39,890 nt of DNA, taken from contig DDUE01000006.1 in NCBI GenBank assembly GCA_002344625.1, positions 1 through 39,890 on the forward strand, written 5' to 3'. Position numbers and translations under genes: made by a program. Positions 27,241-36,247 of this stretch are shown piece by piece. How positions within the stretch are numbered: position 1 is the stretch's first letter; every line of letters starts with the position of its first letter. The notes below the pieces were generated by a model that saw only the letters and a list, made by a program, of their open reading frames with translations, was not told the DNA's origin and did no database searches. This stretch comes from Rhodocyclaceae bacterium UBA2346 (GTDB lineage: Bacteria > Pseudomonadota > Gammaproteobacteria > Burkholderiales > Rhodocyclaceae).

Positions 27241-28449
27241 ATGTCTGAATCAATCTTCGCCAAGGTCGAATTGGCACCCCGCGACCCCATCCTCGGTCTG
27301 AACGAAGCCTACAACGCCGACACGCGAGCCGAGAAGGTCAACCTCGGCGTCGGTGTCTATTACGACGACAATGGCAAGATTCCCCTGCTGGCGGCGGTCA
27401 AGGCCGCCGAAAAGGCACGTCTCGAAACCATGCCGGCACGCGGCTACCAGCCCATCGAGGGTCTGGCCGCCTACAACACCGCAGTGCAAAACCTGCTTCT
27501 GGGCAAGGAGTCCCCGCTGATTGCGGCCGGACGTCTGGTCACCATCGAAGCGCTGGGTGGCACCGGCGCGCTCAAGGTCGGCGCCGACTTCCTGATGCGC
27601 CTCAACCCCGACGCCACGGTCTATATTTCCGATCCGAGCTGGGAAAACCATCGTGCGCTGTTCGAAGCCGCCGGCTTCCCGGTTGAAAACTACCCCTACT
27701 ACGACGCCGCCACGCGCGGCGTCGACTTTGCCGCGATGACGGCCAAGCTCGCCAGCTTGCCCGCCGGCTCGATCATCGTATTGCACGCCTGCTGCCACAA
27801 TCCGACCGGCGCCGACATGAGCGATGCCCAATGGGCGGAAGTGGTCGAGCTGTGTCGCAGCCGCAATCTCGTCCCCTTCCTCGACATGGCTTACCAGGGT
27901 TTCGCCGACGGCATCGACGCGGACGCAGTCGCGGTGCGCCTGTTCGCGGCCAGCGAACTGGATTTCTTCATTTCGAGCTCGTTCTCGAAATCGTTCTCGC
28001 TTTACGGCGAGCGCGTCGGCGCGCTTTCGATCGTGACCGCCAGCAAGGACGAGTCCACCCGCGTGATGTCGCAGGTCAAGCGTGTCATCCGCACCAACTA
28101 CTCCAATCCCCCGACCCACGGCGGTGCAGTGGTTGCAACCGTGCTCAACTCGCCCGAACTGCGCCAGTTGTGGGAGGACGAACTCGCCGGCATGCGTGCG
28201 CGCATCCGCCAGATGCGAGTCAGCCTGGTCGAATCGCTGAAGGGTGCCGGCGTCGCGCAGGACTTTTCCTTCGTGATCAAGCAGCGCGGCATGTTTTCGT
28301 ACACCGGGCTGACCGCAGCTCAGGTCGAGGCGCTGAAGTCGGATTTCGGCATCTATGCCGTATCCACCGGTCGCATCTGCCTGGCCGCACTCAATTCCAA
28401 GAATGTCGGCTATGTGGCAAGCGCCATCGCAGCGGTCGTTTCGAAGTAA
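27241..28449 (+). CDS. Aspartate/aromatic amino acid aminotransferase (class I)
   Basis: 402-aa PLP enzyme of the AspC/TyrB type. The PLP lysine is K250 in SSSFSKSFSLYGERVG; HACCHNPTG and FLDMAYQGFADG are further cofactor-binding landmarks. It interconverts aspartate or aromatic amino acids with their 2-oxoacids; sequence alone does not separate AspC from TyrB. ATG 27241 has GGAG at 27232-27235; the open frame continues upstream without coding character. Monocistronic, followed by the tRNA-Asn promoter. Confidence 0.92.
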   Translation: MSESIFAKVELAPRDPILGLNEAYNADTRAEKVNLGVGVYYDDNGKIPLLAAVKAAEKARLETMPARGYQPIEGLAAYNTAVQNLLLGKESPLIAAGRLVTIEALGGTGALKVGADFLMRLNPDATVYISDPSWENHRALFEAAGFPVENYPYYDAATRGVDFAAMTAKLASLPAGSIIVLHACCHNPTGADMSDAQWAEVVELCRSRNLVPFLDMAYQGFADGIDADAVAVRLFAASELDFFISSSFSKSFSLYGERVGALSIVTASKDESTRVMSQVKRVIRTNYSNPPTHGGAVVATVLNSPELRQLWEDELAGMRARIRQMRVSLVESLKGAGVAQDFSFVIKQRGMFSYTGLTAAQVEALKSDFGIYAVSTGRICLAALNSKNVGYVASAIAAVVSK

Positions 28450-28477
28450 AAGCCAGCGCGTCGACCGCTCTCTTTAC

Positions 28478-28506
28478 TTGACTCACCGCTCGGCATTAAC
28501 TAGAAT
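28478..28506 (+). promoter_or_regulatory. Strong sigma-70 promoter of the tRNA-Asn genes
   Basis: TTGACT (28478-28483), exactly 17 bases, TAGAAT (28501-28506), with a GC-rich discriminator as in stable-RNA promoters under stringent control. Predicted start near 28513, six bases before the mature tRNA. Confidence 0.8.
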
Positions 28507-28513
28507 GCCGAGC
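28488..28513. repeat. Perfect 10-base inverted repeat overlapping the tRNA promoter
   Basis: GCTCGGCATT (28488-28497) and AATGCCGAGC (28504-28513) flank 6 bases. It covers the end of the spacer, part of the -10 and the start site. It could be an operator, or the mRNA-end hairpin of the aminotransferase gene; no T-tract follows. Confidence 0.75.
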
Positions 28514-28518
28514 TCAAT

Positions 28519-28594
28519 TCCTCGATAGCTCAGTCGGTAGAGCGCCGGACTGTTAATCCGTAGGTCCCTGGTTCGAGCCCAGGTCGAGGAGCCA
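28519..28594 (+). tRNA. tRNA-Asn (anticodon GTT), copy 1
   Basis: A 76-base gene with encoded CCA. Acceptor arms TCCTCGA and TCGAGGA pair perfectly, followed by discriminator G. The anticodon loop is CTGTTAA with GTT at 28552-28554; the T-loop GTTCGAG is standard. Confidence 0.97.
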
Positions 28595-28646
28595 AGATAT
28601 TGCGTTGAACCGCCTCACGGCGGTCAACAGACACCGAGAGTACCGT

Positions 28647-28722
28647 TCCTCGATAGCTCAGTCGGTAGAGCGCCGGACTGTTAATCCGTAGGTCCCTGGT
28701 TCGAGCCCAGGTCGAGGAGCCA
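28647..28722 (+). tRNA. tRNA-Asn (anticodon GTT), copy 2
   Basis: Identical over all 76 bases to the copy 128 bases upstream; anticodon at 28680-28682. The 52-base spacer between them contains a hairpin (28605-28623) likely to guide processing of a common precursor. A terminator follows. Confidence 0.97.
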
Positions 28723-28733
28723 AACTACAAACG

Positions 28734-28766
28734 AAAATGCCACCTGATAAGGGTGGCATTTTTCTT
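28734..28766 (+). terminator. Rho-independent terminator of the tRNA-Asn transcript
   Basis: Arms AAAATGCCACC (28734-28744) and GGTGGCATTTT (28752-28762) form a stem running into a T-rich tract. Twelve bases after the second tRNA. Confidence 0.9.
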
Positions 28767-28797
28767 TCCGGTCGCCTCAACGGGCGCCGCCTGAACG

Positions 28798-28998
28798 CTA
28801 CGCGATCGCAGCCTGTATTGGCCGCAACGAGCGAGCCGGGACGATCAATCTCTTCCGCACGCCGACTCCCAGTTTGCGTTCGACTTCCCACATCGGAAGA
28901 CCTTTGACCACCGCAACCTGCTCGATAGCGGTCACCACCTCGCCGATCTTCACGCACAGATACTCGGCACCGTGCTTGACGGACGTCGTTATCTTCAT
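28798..28998 (-). CDS. Small protein of unknown function (66 aa)
   Basis: I do not recognise this protein. Evidence that it is real: a perfect AAGGAGG Shine-Dalgarno 9 bases before the ATG at 28998, and a leader with two inverted repeats. It is basic and mixed hydrophobic (MKITTSVKHGAEYLCVKIGE at the start), with one cysteine, no signal peptide and no membrane helix. The stretch LPMWEVERKLGVGVRKRL could be an amphipathic or nucleic-acid-binding helix, which is a guess. It ends 35 bases from the tRNA terminator on the opposite strand. No homologue or function is asserted. Confidence 0.65.
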   Translation of the reverse strand: MKITTSVKHGAEYLCVKIGEVVTAIEQVAVVKGLPMWEVERKLGVGVRKRLIVPARSLRPIQAAIA

Positions 28999-29022
28999 GT
29001 GTCTGAGCCTCCTTGTTGTAAG

Positions 29023-29055
29023 CCGAGCACTCATCCTACCCAAGCCAGTGCTCGG
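29023..29055. repeat. Inverted repeat in the leader of the 66-aa gene
   Basis: CCGAGCACT (29023-29031) and AGTGCTCGG (29047-29055) are perfect 9-base arms with a 15-base spacer, starting 25 bases upstream of the ATG. It would be an mRNA hairpin just before the ribosome site, or an operator. Confidence 0.6.
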
Positions 29056-29070
29056 ATGTGTCGAACAAAT

Positions 29071-29094
29071 ACAGAATATCATTCTGTTTTTTTC
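29071..29094. promoter_or_regulatory. AT-rich palindrome with T-run upstream of the 66-aa gene
   Basis: ACAGAAT and ATTCTGT (29071-29077, 29081-29087) flank 3 bases. On the plus strand seven T's follow directly, like a weak terminator; on the minus strand it lies upstream of the small gene in operator position. Confidence 0.45.
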
Positions 29095-29271
29095 GAAATA
29101 TCGCGCCACTTGGCCAAAACTGGCCCGGATCACGCCCCTCATCCGCCGGCCATGAATCGTGGTCGATCGACCGGACGCCGGCCCGACATGCGCACGTGTA
29201 GCGGCACGCGTGAGCCATTCCAGGCAGGCCATCTTCGGCCCCGGCCACATGCCGATCCAGGCGGTGTTCAA

Positions 29272-31689
29272 TCAACATTCCTCCTGCCGGCGCCGGTGGC
29301 GCGCGCCCCGGCCCGCACTGCTGCGCGCGTGGGTGGCGGCTGTCATGCCCGCCAGCGCGCTGGCGACCCGTTCGTTGATCGATCCGCGCGGCATGATTCC
29401 CTTGGAGTCGGCCACGCCAGCGGGCACCCCGGTCAGGATTTCGATCGCTTCGTCTACCCCACGCACGGGATAAACATGGAAGCGGCCCTGGCGTGCAGCC
29501 TCGACGACATCGTTGCGCAGCATCAGATGGCGTACGCTAGCCGCCGGAATGATCACGCCTTGCTCACCGGTCAAGCCACGCGCAGCGCACAGGTCGAAGA
29601 AGCCTTCGATCTTCTCGTTCACCCCTCCGACCACCTGGGCCTCGCCGAACTGGTTCACCGAGCCGGTGACCGCGAGCGACTGACGGATCGGCGCATCCGC
29701 GAGCGCCGACAACAGTGCGCAAAGCTCGGCCAGCGATGCCGAATCGCCTTCGACCGGCGCATACGACTGCTCGAACACCAGGCTGGCGGACAGGGAGAGC
29801 GGTTGATGGCGCGCATAGCGAGCGGCGATGAACGCTGACAGGATCAGCACGCCTTTCGAGTGGATCGCCCCGCCCAGCTCGATTTCGCGCTCGATATCGA
29901 CCACATCCCCGTCGCCCATGCGCACCGTCGCGGTGATCCGCATCGGGTGGCCGAAGAATGCCTCGGACATCTCGACGACGACCAGCGCGTTGATCTGGCC
30001 GGCACGTTCGCCGTCGGTCGAGATCAGTATCGTGCCATCCAGCATCGAATCGAGCACGCGCTCGGAATAGCGCCCGAAGCGCCGCATCTGCGCGGCGATC
30101 GCAATATCCACTTGCTCACCATCGACTTTGCCGAGGCACGCCGAACGGGCATGAAAATCCGCCTCGCGCATGATGTCTGCGAGCAGGCGGGTGCGTAACG
30201 ACAAGCGCCCGGCATCCTCGGCAATCCGGGTGCTCTGCTCGACCATGCGGGCGATGGCGCTGCGATCGAAGGGCAACAGTCCGGCCTTGCGCGCGAGCGT
30301 CGCCATCAAGCGGGCAAAATGGGCGACGTTTTCCGCTGTGCGCGGCAGATCGTCGTCGAAGTCGGCCGCGACCTTGAACAGTTCGGCAAAGTCGGGATCC
30401 TGATCGCTCAACAGGTAGAAAACGTCGCGATCGCCGATCACCACCACCTTCAGCTGGCATGGAACCGGCTCGGGGCTGAGGGTGAGCGTCGCACTCCAGC
30501 CCTGTGCCTCGGGCGGCGGTTCGATGGTGATCTGCCCGGCGCGGATCGTGCGTTTGAGCGCCTCCCAGGCGAATGGCTGGGTGAGCAGGCGCTCCGCATC
30601 CACCACCAGATAGCCGCCGCATGCGCGATGCAGGGCACCGGGGCGGACCAGCTTGAAATTGGTGACCAGGGCGCCCATGTGGGCCACATGCTCGACGCGC
30701 CCGATCAGATTGCCGAACGTGGGATTGTCCTCACACACGATGGGCGCCCCCCGGGTGGCCGCATGGCTCACCAGCAGGTTAACCTCGTAGCGATGAAAAC
30801 GCGCCCGCGAGTCGGCGTCGTGCGCCTCGTCCTCGTCATCGGGCAAGGCGTCGGCACCGCCTTCGAGCAAATCCTTGCATACCGCGTCGAGAAAACGCTG
30901 CACCGCGTCGAGATCGGCGTAGCGAACCCTCACATTGGTCATGAGATGGGCGATCGTGGGTTCCAGCGCTTCGCGCTCAGCACGCGTGCACGCGTCCTGC
31001 AAGGCCTTGCGCCAGCCCGGGAACGCGGCGAGCTGGTCGCTCAGGCGGTCACTCCATGTGTCGACGACCGCCTCGATCTCGGCGCGGCGCGCCTCGGGAA
31101 GAGCTTCGAACGCTTCCGGCGAAAGTGTTTCGTTGCCATCCGTGGGCGCGAATACGAACCCGTCAGGCGTTCGGATCAGGGCCACGCCCTCTTGGCCGCA
31201 AGCCTCACCGATGGCATGCAGGGCGTTTTCTTCGCGGGCCTTGTGCGCTTCCTGCAGTGCTTCGATACGGCTCGTGTGGGTCTCGCTTGCGAGCGCGGCC
31301 TCGATTGCCGGGCCGAGTTCGCGGATGAGCGCCTGCATGTCCGTACGCCAGGCCTCGCCACGACCGGCAGGCACGCGAACCAGCCGCGGGCGCAACGGGT
31401 CGGCGAAATCGTGCACGTAGCACAGATCCGGCGGAATCTCGCCATCCGCGGCAAATTCGCGCACCAGCCTCAACGTGGTCGCATGCCGGCCGGTACCCGA
31501 CTCGCCCAGCACGAAGACATGGTAGCCCGGCTGGTGCATCGCGAGCCCGAAGCGCAGCGCCTCTTCGGCGCGCGCCTGGCCCAGGCCCCCGGGCAGATCG
31601 GCCAATTCGGCCGTGGTGTCGAAATCAAGCAGCACCTCGTCACAGCGGGTGCGCATCAGGTCGGCGGCTAGGCCGGCGGGGTGCGGCAT
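29272..31689 (-). CDS. Lon-like protease with AAA_32-type N-terminal half
   Basis: 805 aa. The C-terminal Lon protease domain has the Ser-Lys dyad S650 (GDSASLAE) and K693 (VNEKIEG), 43 residues apart as in E. coli Lon. The N-terminal half resembles the AAA_32 family, but the P-loop reads GESGTGRH at residues 62-69: the Walker A lysine position holds arginine. ATP hydrolysis may therefore be impaired or atypical. The start at 31689 has a GGGAGA site; a longer open frame reaches upstream into the moaA region in another frame. A highly basic tail (RHRRR near the end) closes the protein. Target proteins are unknown. Confidence 0.9.
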   Translation of the reverse strand: MPHPAGLAADLMRTRCDEVLLDFDTTAELADLPGGLGQARAEEALRFGLAMHQPGYHVFVLGESGTGRHATTLRLVREFAADGEIPPDLCYVHDFADPLRPRLVRVPAGRGEAWRTDMQALIRELGPAIEAALASETHTSRIEALQEAHKAREENALHAIGEACGQEGVALIRTPDGFVFAPTDGNETLSPEAFEALPEARRAEIEAVVDTWSDRLSDQLAAFPGWRKALQDACTRAEREALEPTIAHLMTNVRVRYADLDAVQRFLDAVCKDLLEGGADALPDDEDEAHDADSRARFHRYEVNLLVSHAATRGAPIVCEDNPTFGNLIGRVEHVAHMGALVTNFKLVRPGALHRACGGYLVVDAERLLTQPFAWEALKRTIRAGQITIEPPPEAQGWSATLTLSPEPVPCQLKVVVIGDRDVFYLLSDQDPDFAELFKVAADFDDDLPRTAENVAHFARLMATLARKAGLLPFDRSAIARMVEQSTRIAEDAGRLSLRTRLLADIMREADFHARSACLGKVDGEQVDIAIAAQMRRFGRYSERVLDSMLDGTILISTDGERAGQINALVVVEMSEAFFGHPMRITATVRMGDGDVVDIEREIELGGAIHSKGVLILSAFIAARYARHQPLSLSASLVFEQSYAPVEGDSASLAELCALLSALADAPIRQSLAVTGSVNQFGEAQVVGGVNEKIEGFFDLCAARGLTGEQGVIIPAASVRHLMLRNDVVEAARQGRFHVYPVRGVDEAIEILTGVPAGVADSKGIMPRGSINERVASALAGMTAATHARSSAGRGARHRRRQEEC

Positions 31690-31740
31690 GTAGTTTTTCT
31701 CCCGGAGCGGCGCGTTCGGCGCACCGCGTCTTGTCGTTGT

Positions 31741-31782
31741 CCACAGCCATGCCGGCGGCTTCGCCTTGCGTGCCGGCTGTGG
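31741..31782. repeat. Inverted repeat between the Lon-like gene and moaA
   Basis: CCACAGCC (31741-31748) and GGCTGTGG (31775-31782) are perfect 8-base arms with a 26-base spacer in the 210-base divergent gap; the right arm lies in the candidate moaA promoter spacer. Confidence 0.4.
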
Positions 31783-31794
31783 TGTGTCGATAAT
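31766..31794 (+). promoter_or_regulatory. Candidate sigma-70 promoter of moaA
   Basis: TTGCGT (31766-31771), 17 bases, GATAAT (31789-31794), about 105 bases before the moaA ATG. Moderate match. Confidence 0.35.
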
Positions 31795-31899
31795 CCTAAC
31801 AGGAAGCGCGGCAGAACCCGCACGCCTTGCCCATGGTCGATTGCCCGGCCGGCGATGAGCAGCACGGTCGCTGCGCACGAGACCGCGAAACCAGACACC

Positions 31900-32982
31900 A
31901 TGAAAACCATACCGATCCACTCCGCATTTCATTCGCCGCCGAGCGCGTCGTCGAGCGCCGCCCGCCATCCCAGCGCCGGCCCGCTCTTCGACCAGCGCGG
32001 GCGCGCGATGCGCGACCTGCGCATTTCGGTCACCGACCGGTGCAATTTTCGCTGCGTCTATTGCATGCCGCGCTCGGTGTTCGACAAGGACTACGCGTTC
32101 CTGCCACGCAATGCGCTGCTTTCGTTCGAAGAGATCACGCGGGTGGCACGCGTGTTCGTGGCGCGCGGGGTGCGCAAGTTGCGCATTACCGGCGGCGAGC
32201 CGCTGCTGCGCAAGGACGTCGACCAATTGATCGCTCAACTGGCCGGCTTGCCGGGTGTCGAGATCACCCTCACCACCAACGGCGTGTTGTTACCCAAGCT
32301 GGCGCGGCGCCTGCGCTATGCCGGGCTGGATCGGGTCACCGTCAGCCTCGATTCCATCGACGACGCCACCTTCAGGGCAATGAACGATGCCGACTACCCG
32401 GTGGCCGACGTGCTCGCGGGCATCGCCGCCGCCGCCGCGGCCGGCCTGGGTCCGATCAAGATCAACATGGTGGTGAAGCGCGGCGCCAACGACCGCGGCG
32501 TGGTCGACATGGCGCGTCATTTCAAGGGCAGCGGCCATATCGTGCGCTTCATCGAGTTCATGGACGTCGGCAGTTCGAACGGCTGGAAAATGGACGAAGT
32601 CGTGCCCTCGCGCGAAATCATCGAACGCATCCATGCGGTGTTTCCGCTCGAGCCGGTCGGCCCCAATTATGTCGGCGAGGTGGCCGAGCGCTGGCGCTAT
32701 GCCGACGGTTCGGGCGAAATCGGCGTGATATCGTCGGTGACCCAGGCGTTCTGTTCGACCTGTACCCGCGTCCGGCTGTCGACCGAGGGCAAGCTGTTCA
32801 CCTGTCTGTTCGCGCACAACGGGCACGATCTGCGTGCACGCTTGCGCGACGATGGCGACGATGCCGCGCTCGACCGCGCCATCGCGGCGGTATGGGCGGC
32901 GCGCGGGGATCGCTACTCCGAGATCCGCACCGCCAACACCGCGCGCCAGCGCAAGATCGAAATGTCGTATATCGGCGGCTGA
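31900..32982 (+). CDS. moaA: GTP 3',8-cyclase MoaA
   Basis: 360-aa radical-SAM enzyme for the first step of molybdenum cofactor synthesis (GTP to cyclic 3',8-dihydro-GTP, with MoaC). The radical-SAM cluster cysteines are C48, C52 and C55 (CNFRCVYC); the second cluster uses C285, C288 and C302 (CSTC...TC). The C-terminal GG, required for activity, is present (SYIGG). The N-terminal ~35 residues before the conserved core are long and Ser-rich, so a later start is possible. No other Mo-cofactor gene lies beside it. Confidence 0.94.
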   Translation: MKTIPIHSAFHSPPSASSSAARHPSAGPLFDQRGRAMRDLRISVTDRCNFRCVYCMPRSVFDKDYAFLPRNALLSFEEITRVARVFVARGVRKLRITGGEPLLRKDVDQLIAQLAGLPGVEITLTTNGVLLPKLARRLRYAGLDRVTVSLDSIDDATFRAMNDADYPVADVLAGIAAAAAAGLGPIKINMVVKRGANDRGVVDMARHFKGSGHIVRFIEFMDVGSSNGWKMDEVVPSREIIERIHAVFPLEPVGPNYVGEVAERWRYADGSGEIGVISSVTQAFCSTCTRVRLSTEGKLFTCLFAHNGHDLRARLRDDGDDAALDRAIAAVWAARGDRYSEIRTANTARQRKIEMSYIGG

Positions 32983-32990
32983 GGCCCCGC

Positions 32991-34415
32991 TTAGTCCAGC
33001 CGCGGCGGCGCCGGAATGGCCCCGCTCCGCTCGGTATCGGGCCTCCACTCGTCGAGCTCGGCCGCCTCGATCTTGTGAAAATGCGCGCTGATCTTGCGCG
33101 AGCTCACCTGCACGTCCTGAACATCCTTGCTCGCCTGGTCGATATGGCGCGCGAGGGCGTTCATGCGCTCGTCGAAACGATTGAAATCGCGCCCGAGCCT
33201 GACCAGCGCATCCTTGATCACGTGCACCTGCTTCTGCGTCTCGACATCCTTGAGCACCGCCCGGGCGGTGTTCAACACCGCCATCAACGTGGTCGGCGAC
33301 ACGATCCATACCCGCCTGGCCTGGCCGTACGCCACCAATTCGGGATGACTCGCGTGAATCTCGGCGAACACCGCTTCGGCCGGCACGAACATCACCGCGC
33401 CGTCCGAGGTCACCTCGGGCAGGACGTACTTGCTCGCAATCGCGTCGATATGGCGGCGCACATCGGCACGGAATGCGCCTTGGGCTGCGCGTCGATCGGC
33501 CTCGGCGACTACCGGATCGAGCATGCGGTGATAATTTTCGAGCGGAAACTTGGCGTCGACCCCCACCAGCCCGGTCGGCTCGGGCAGGCGCAACAGGCAG
33601 TCGACCCGGCTGCCATTGGGCAGCGTGGCCTGAAACTGGTAGGCGTCCGGTGGCAGCGCATTGCGGATCAAGGCCTCGAGCTGCACCTCGCCGAACGCTC
33701 CGCGCGCGCGCTTGTCGCCCAGAAGCTCCTGGAGACTCACCACATTGGTGGTGAGCCCGTCGATCTTCCGCTGCGCCTCGTCGATGGTCGCAAGCCGCGC
33801 CATCACATTGGCAAAGGTTTCGTTGGTCTGGCGGAAGCCCTCGTTCAGGCGCTGATCGACATGCCCGCCGATCGCCTCCAGCCGCTCGTTGATGGTCCGC
33901 GACAACGCCTCGGTGCCGCTCGTGAGCAGCGCCGAGGCCTGCTGCAACCCCGCCTGCAGCAACTCGCGATCGGCGCGCGACTGCTCCGCCAGCGTCGTCA
34001 GCACCTGCTGCAACAGTTCGCCGCGCAGCCGTTCATGCGCGCCGTTGATCGCACCGGCAAGCTCGACGAAGCGCGTTCCCACATCCTGGCGCTGGGCCGC
34101 GAGCTGTGCCTGTACCGAGGAATGCAGTTTGTACAACGCCTCGCGGCTGCTCTGCACCTCGCCGGCGACCCCGGCGCGCAAACGCTCCGACGCACTCTCG
34201 GCGTGGCCGAACTGGCGGTCGGTCTGGCGCTCGAGACCGGCATGCAGATCTTCGAGCAGCGTCCGCTGCTGCGCGGCCAGCAGCAGCGGCAATTCTGCCT
34301 CGAGCCGCCGCAGGCGCACCGCGACCATCATCAGAAACATCAATACGACCAGCACCGCCAAGGCCGCGGCGGCTAGACCCAGCTCGAACGCGCTCATCTG
34401 CTGCAATACCGACAT
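32991..34415 (-). CDS. rmuC: DNA recombination protein RmuC
   Basis: 474 aa. An N-terminal membrane anchor (about residues 11-35) is followed by a long coiled coil (about 35-190) and the RmuC nuclease-like domain (ALPPDAYQFQATLPNGSRVD, then VGVDAKFPLENY). RmuC limits inversions at short repeats in E. coli. The ATG at 34415 follows GGGAGGG. Convergent with moaA, 8 bases apart. Confidence 0.93.
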   Translation of the reverse strand: MSVLQQMSAFELGLAAAALAVLVVLMFLMMVAVRLRRLEAELPLLLAAQQRTLLEDLHAGLERQTDRQFGHAESASERLRAGVAGEVQSSREALYKLHSSVQAQLAAQRQDVGTRFVELAGAINGAHERLRGELLQQVLTTLAEQSRADRELLQAGLQQASALLTSGTEALSRTINERLEAIGGHVDQRLNEGFRQTNETFANVMARLATIDEAQRKIDGLTTNVVSLQELLGDKRARGAFGEVQLEALIRNALPPDAYQFQATLPNGSRVDCLLRLPEPTGLVGVDAKFPLENYHRMLDPVVAEADRRAAQGAFRADVRRHIDAIASKYVLPEVTSDGAVMFVPAEAVFAEIHASHPELVAYGQARRVWIVSPTTLMAVLNTARAVLKDVETQKQVHVIKDALVRLGRDFNRFDERMNALARHIDQASKDVQDVQVSSRKISAHFHKIEAAELDEWRPDTERSGAIPAPPRLD

Positions 34416-34610
34416 CCACCCTCCCGATCACCGCCCTCCCACAACGGGCGCGCAATCTTCTCACAGCGGGGGCGGTATCGGCGCAGGCAATGGGCGGATG
34501 TAGCCGGTGGGGAAGCTCATCGATTAAATGGCACAGGCTGGATGGCGTATGTCACGCGCAGCCTGATCATGGTTCCTCGCCGCCCCCAATGCGCCTCCCG
34601 CGATGCGCCA

Positions 34611-35669
34611 TCAAGACCCGAGCGAGGCGATCACCCTGTCTTCGCCGGCGAACCGCCTCAGCAGTTCGGTACGCGCCCGCTCGGCGCGCTCGGGATCGCA
34701 GGCGCGAACTTCCTGATTGTCCATGTACATGCCAGCCGGCGCCACCAACGGCTTGCGGCCGGCGCAGGCGTCGCGATGCGCACGCCAGATGCGCACGTCC
34801 TGCGGCAGTGACGCGTCCTGCACCTTGTACGCCGTCTCGAAGCGCTCGGAAAAGCTCTCGTGCATGTCGAAGCAGTCGAAGCTCCCCGCGTTCCAGGTCG
34901 TCGCCGTGCCGTCCTGGTAAAGGCACACGGTGTACTGTGCGGCACGCCTGTCCTGCGCCTGCGCGGTGGCGAGGCTGTCGTAGAAATGGATCGCAATGTC
35001 CTCGGCGTTCACGTTCATGCGTGGATCATGCTGCGCCAGCACTGCGGATGCCGCCTGGCGGAACGCGTCCGACCCCAGGGGCAGCTTCGAGTAGTAGAAG
35101 ACCATCTCGTCGCCACGCCTGTCTCCCTCGCGCGCGCCCCCATACACGAAGGGGTTATGCTGGCGCGGGTCCGCCTGCAATGCCGCACCGGCATAGGCCG
35201 CCGGGACCGCCAGCGCCACGACCAGCGACGCAGCCCACTCCGTCATGCTTTCCGGCCAGCGCCCCTCGAGCGCCCCGACGAAGAACTGCGCGATCACACA
35301 ATCGGTGAAGATGAACAGGCCGACCGGATTCTGCTGCCAGAACCTGCCGCCAGCCATGTCCGTCGTGGCGGCGAGTTGCAGCCTGTCGAGGTCCAGCAAC
35401 GTCGCGACGCCGACCAGCGCCCCGGCGACCAGGATTCCCCGCACGACGCCACCCGGCCTGCCGGCCCACGGCTGGGTGAACAGGATCAGCGAAACCGCGA
35501 TGAAGGACGGCAGGTGAAAAGCACCGCCCGCGACCGGAGCCGGTACCAGGTAATCGGCGAACGCACTGGACGATCCCCAGATACCCTTCCAGCCCAGCGC
35601 ACCGGCAATGGCAGCGGGTGCGATCCAGGCGACGATGGCCCACAAACAGAAAAGGAGTTTACGGTTCAT
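34611..35669 (-). CDS. Membrane protein of unknown function
   Basis: 352 aa and not recognised. About five membrane segments lie in the first 165 residues (near 6-26, 46-66, 75-93, 114-134 and 144-164). A soluble domain of ~185 residues follows with several cysteines (TVCLYQDG, SFDCFDMHE, DACAGRK, VRACDPE), suggesting disulfides and a periplasmic location, which is inference. The ATG at 35669 is preferred over an upstream TTG that would overlap the VOC gene; GGGG lies just upstream. It follows the VOC gene by 26 bases on the same strand and may be cotranscribed. Confidence 0.7.
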   Translation of the reverse strand: MNRKLLFCLWAIVAWIAPAAIAGALGWKGIWGSSSAFADYLVPAPVAGGAFHLPSFIAVSLILFTQPWAGRPGGVVRGILVAGALVGVATLLDLDRLQLAATTDMAGGRFWQQNPVGLFIFTDCVIAQFFVGALEGRWPESMTEWAASLVVALAVPAAYAGAALQADPRQHNPFVYGGAREGDRRGDEMVFYYSKLPLGSDAFRQAASAVLAQHDPRMNVNAEDIAIHFYDSLATAQAQDRRAAQYTVCLYQDGTATTWNAGSFDCFDMHESFSERFETAYKVQDASLPQDVRIWRAHRDACAGRKPLVAPAGMYMDNQEVRACDPERAERARTELLRRFAGEDRVIASLGS

Positions 35670-35695
35670 TGCCCCAGCCCTTCCGCTGCGGAACG

Positions 35696-36037
35696 CTACC
35701 CGCCCTGTTGTTGAAAGGCCAAGAAATAGCCATTGCAATCCTTGATACCGAACTCGCGCGAGCCGTACGACATCTCCTGGAGAGGCCAGGCAACGGCAAC
35801 CTTGTGTTTGACGACTGCGAAGTAGCTTTCCGCATCCGGAACCGTAAAGTAGAGCGTACCGGAAAAACCGGGCGGGCCGTCCCAGAGGTCATCAGACGTA
35901 AAGATGAGCGCCCCGCCATGATGCTCGGCGACGAGTGTTCCCCCATCCGCGTCGCGGACATCGAAACCGAGTGCCGATTGGTAGAACCGGCGGGTATCTT
36001 CGAGATCTCGGCAGCGAAGAAGGATCGTCAGTGGCAT
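35696..36037 (-). CDS. VOC (glyoxalase/bleomycin-resistance) superfamily protein
   Basis: 113 aa, a single pair of beta-alpha-beta-beta-beta modules: DLEDTRRFYQSALGFDV in the first and a C-terminal EFGIKDCNGYFLAFQQ in the second, typical of small antibiotic-binding or metal-dependent VOC proteins. Substrate cannot be predicted. It sits at the edge of the accessory region, just beyond the transposase remnant, and such genes are frequent in mobile cassettes, but no attC-like site adjoins it. Confidence 0.85.
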   Translation of the reverse strand: MPLTILLRCRDLEDTRRFYQSALGFDVRDADGGTLVAEHHGGALIFTSDDLWDGPPGFSGTLYFTVPDAESYFAVVKHKVAVAWPLQEMSYGSREFGIKDCNGYFLAFQQQGG

Positions 36038-36108
36038 GCATGGCTCCAGGCGTAAGCTTCCCCGTCAAGTAGGCCTGCCGCAGAAGTGGGTGGTCGATTG
36101 CACGCGGG

Positions 36109-36225
36109 TTCGCCTTGAATCTCATTCGGCTCGATCCCGTCAAACGCAAGGGCGGGCTCAAGGTGCGCCGACTCATTGCGGCCACCTCCGACGCCTATCG
36201 CGCTGAGTTGCTCGGTCTTATATAA
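36109..36225 (+). pseudogene. Transposase C-terminal remnant (ISAs1-like)
   Basis: An open frame of about 38 codons ending at TAA (36223-36225) reads ALNLIRLDPVKRKGGLKVRR and then continues to LLGLI. This resembles the extreme C-terminus of ISAs1-type DDE transposases (ALNLL..., lysine-rich, ending in hydrophobic residues). No start or catalytic domain remains; upstream codons run into a stop at 36070. The family assignment is from memory of the motif. Confidence 0.5.
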
Positions 36226-36247
36226 GATTCATGCGAATTGCCCTGGG

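Noticed and set aside
28519..28722. Tandem repeat that might be a CRISPR or mobile repeat
   Set aside because: The repeat is two identical tRNA-Asn genes with normal cloverleaf pairing.
29071..29087. LexA-type SOS box upstream of the 66-aa gene
   Set aside because: The palindrome reads ACAG...CTGT, the reverse order of the LexA CTGT-N8-ACAG box.
31827..34376. 849-aa plus-strand frame across moaA and rmuC
   Set aside because: Spans two real genes in the wrong frame or strand.
36038..36110. A further attC site between the VOC gene and the transposase remnant
   Set aside because: No paired RYYYAAC/GTTRRRY boxes or inner stem with an extrahelical base could be found.
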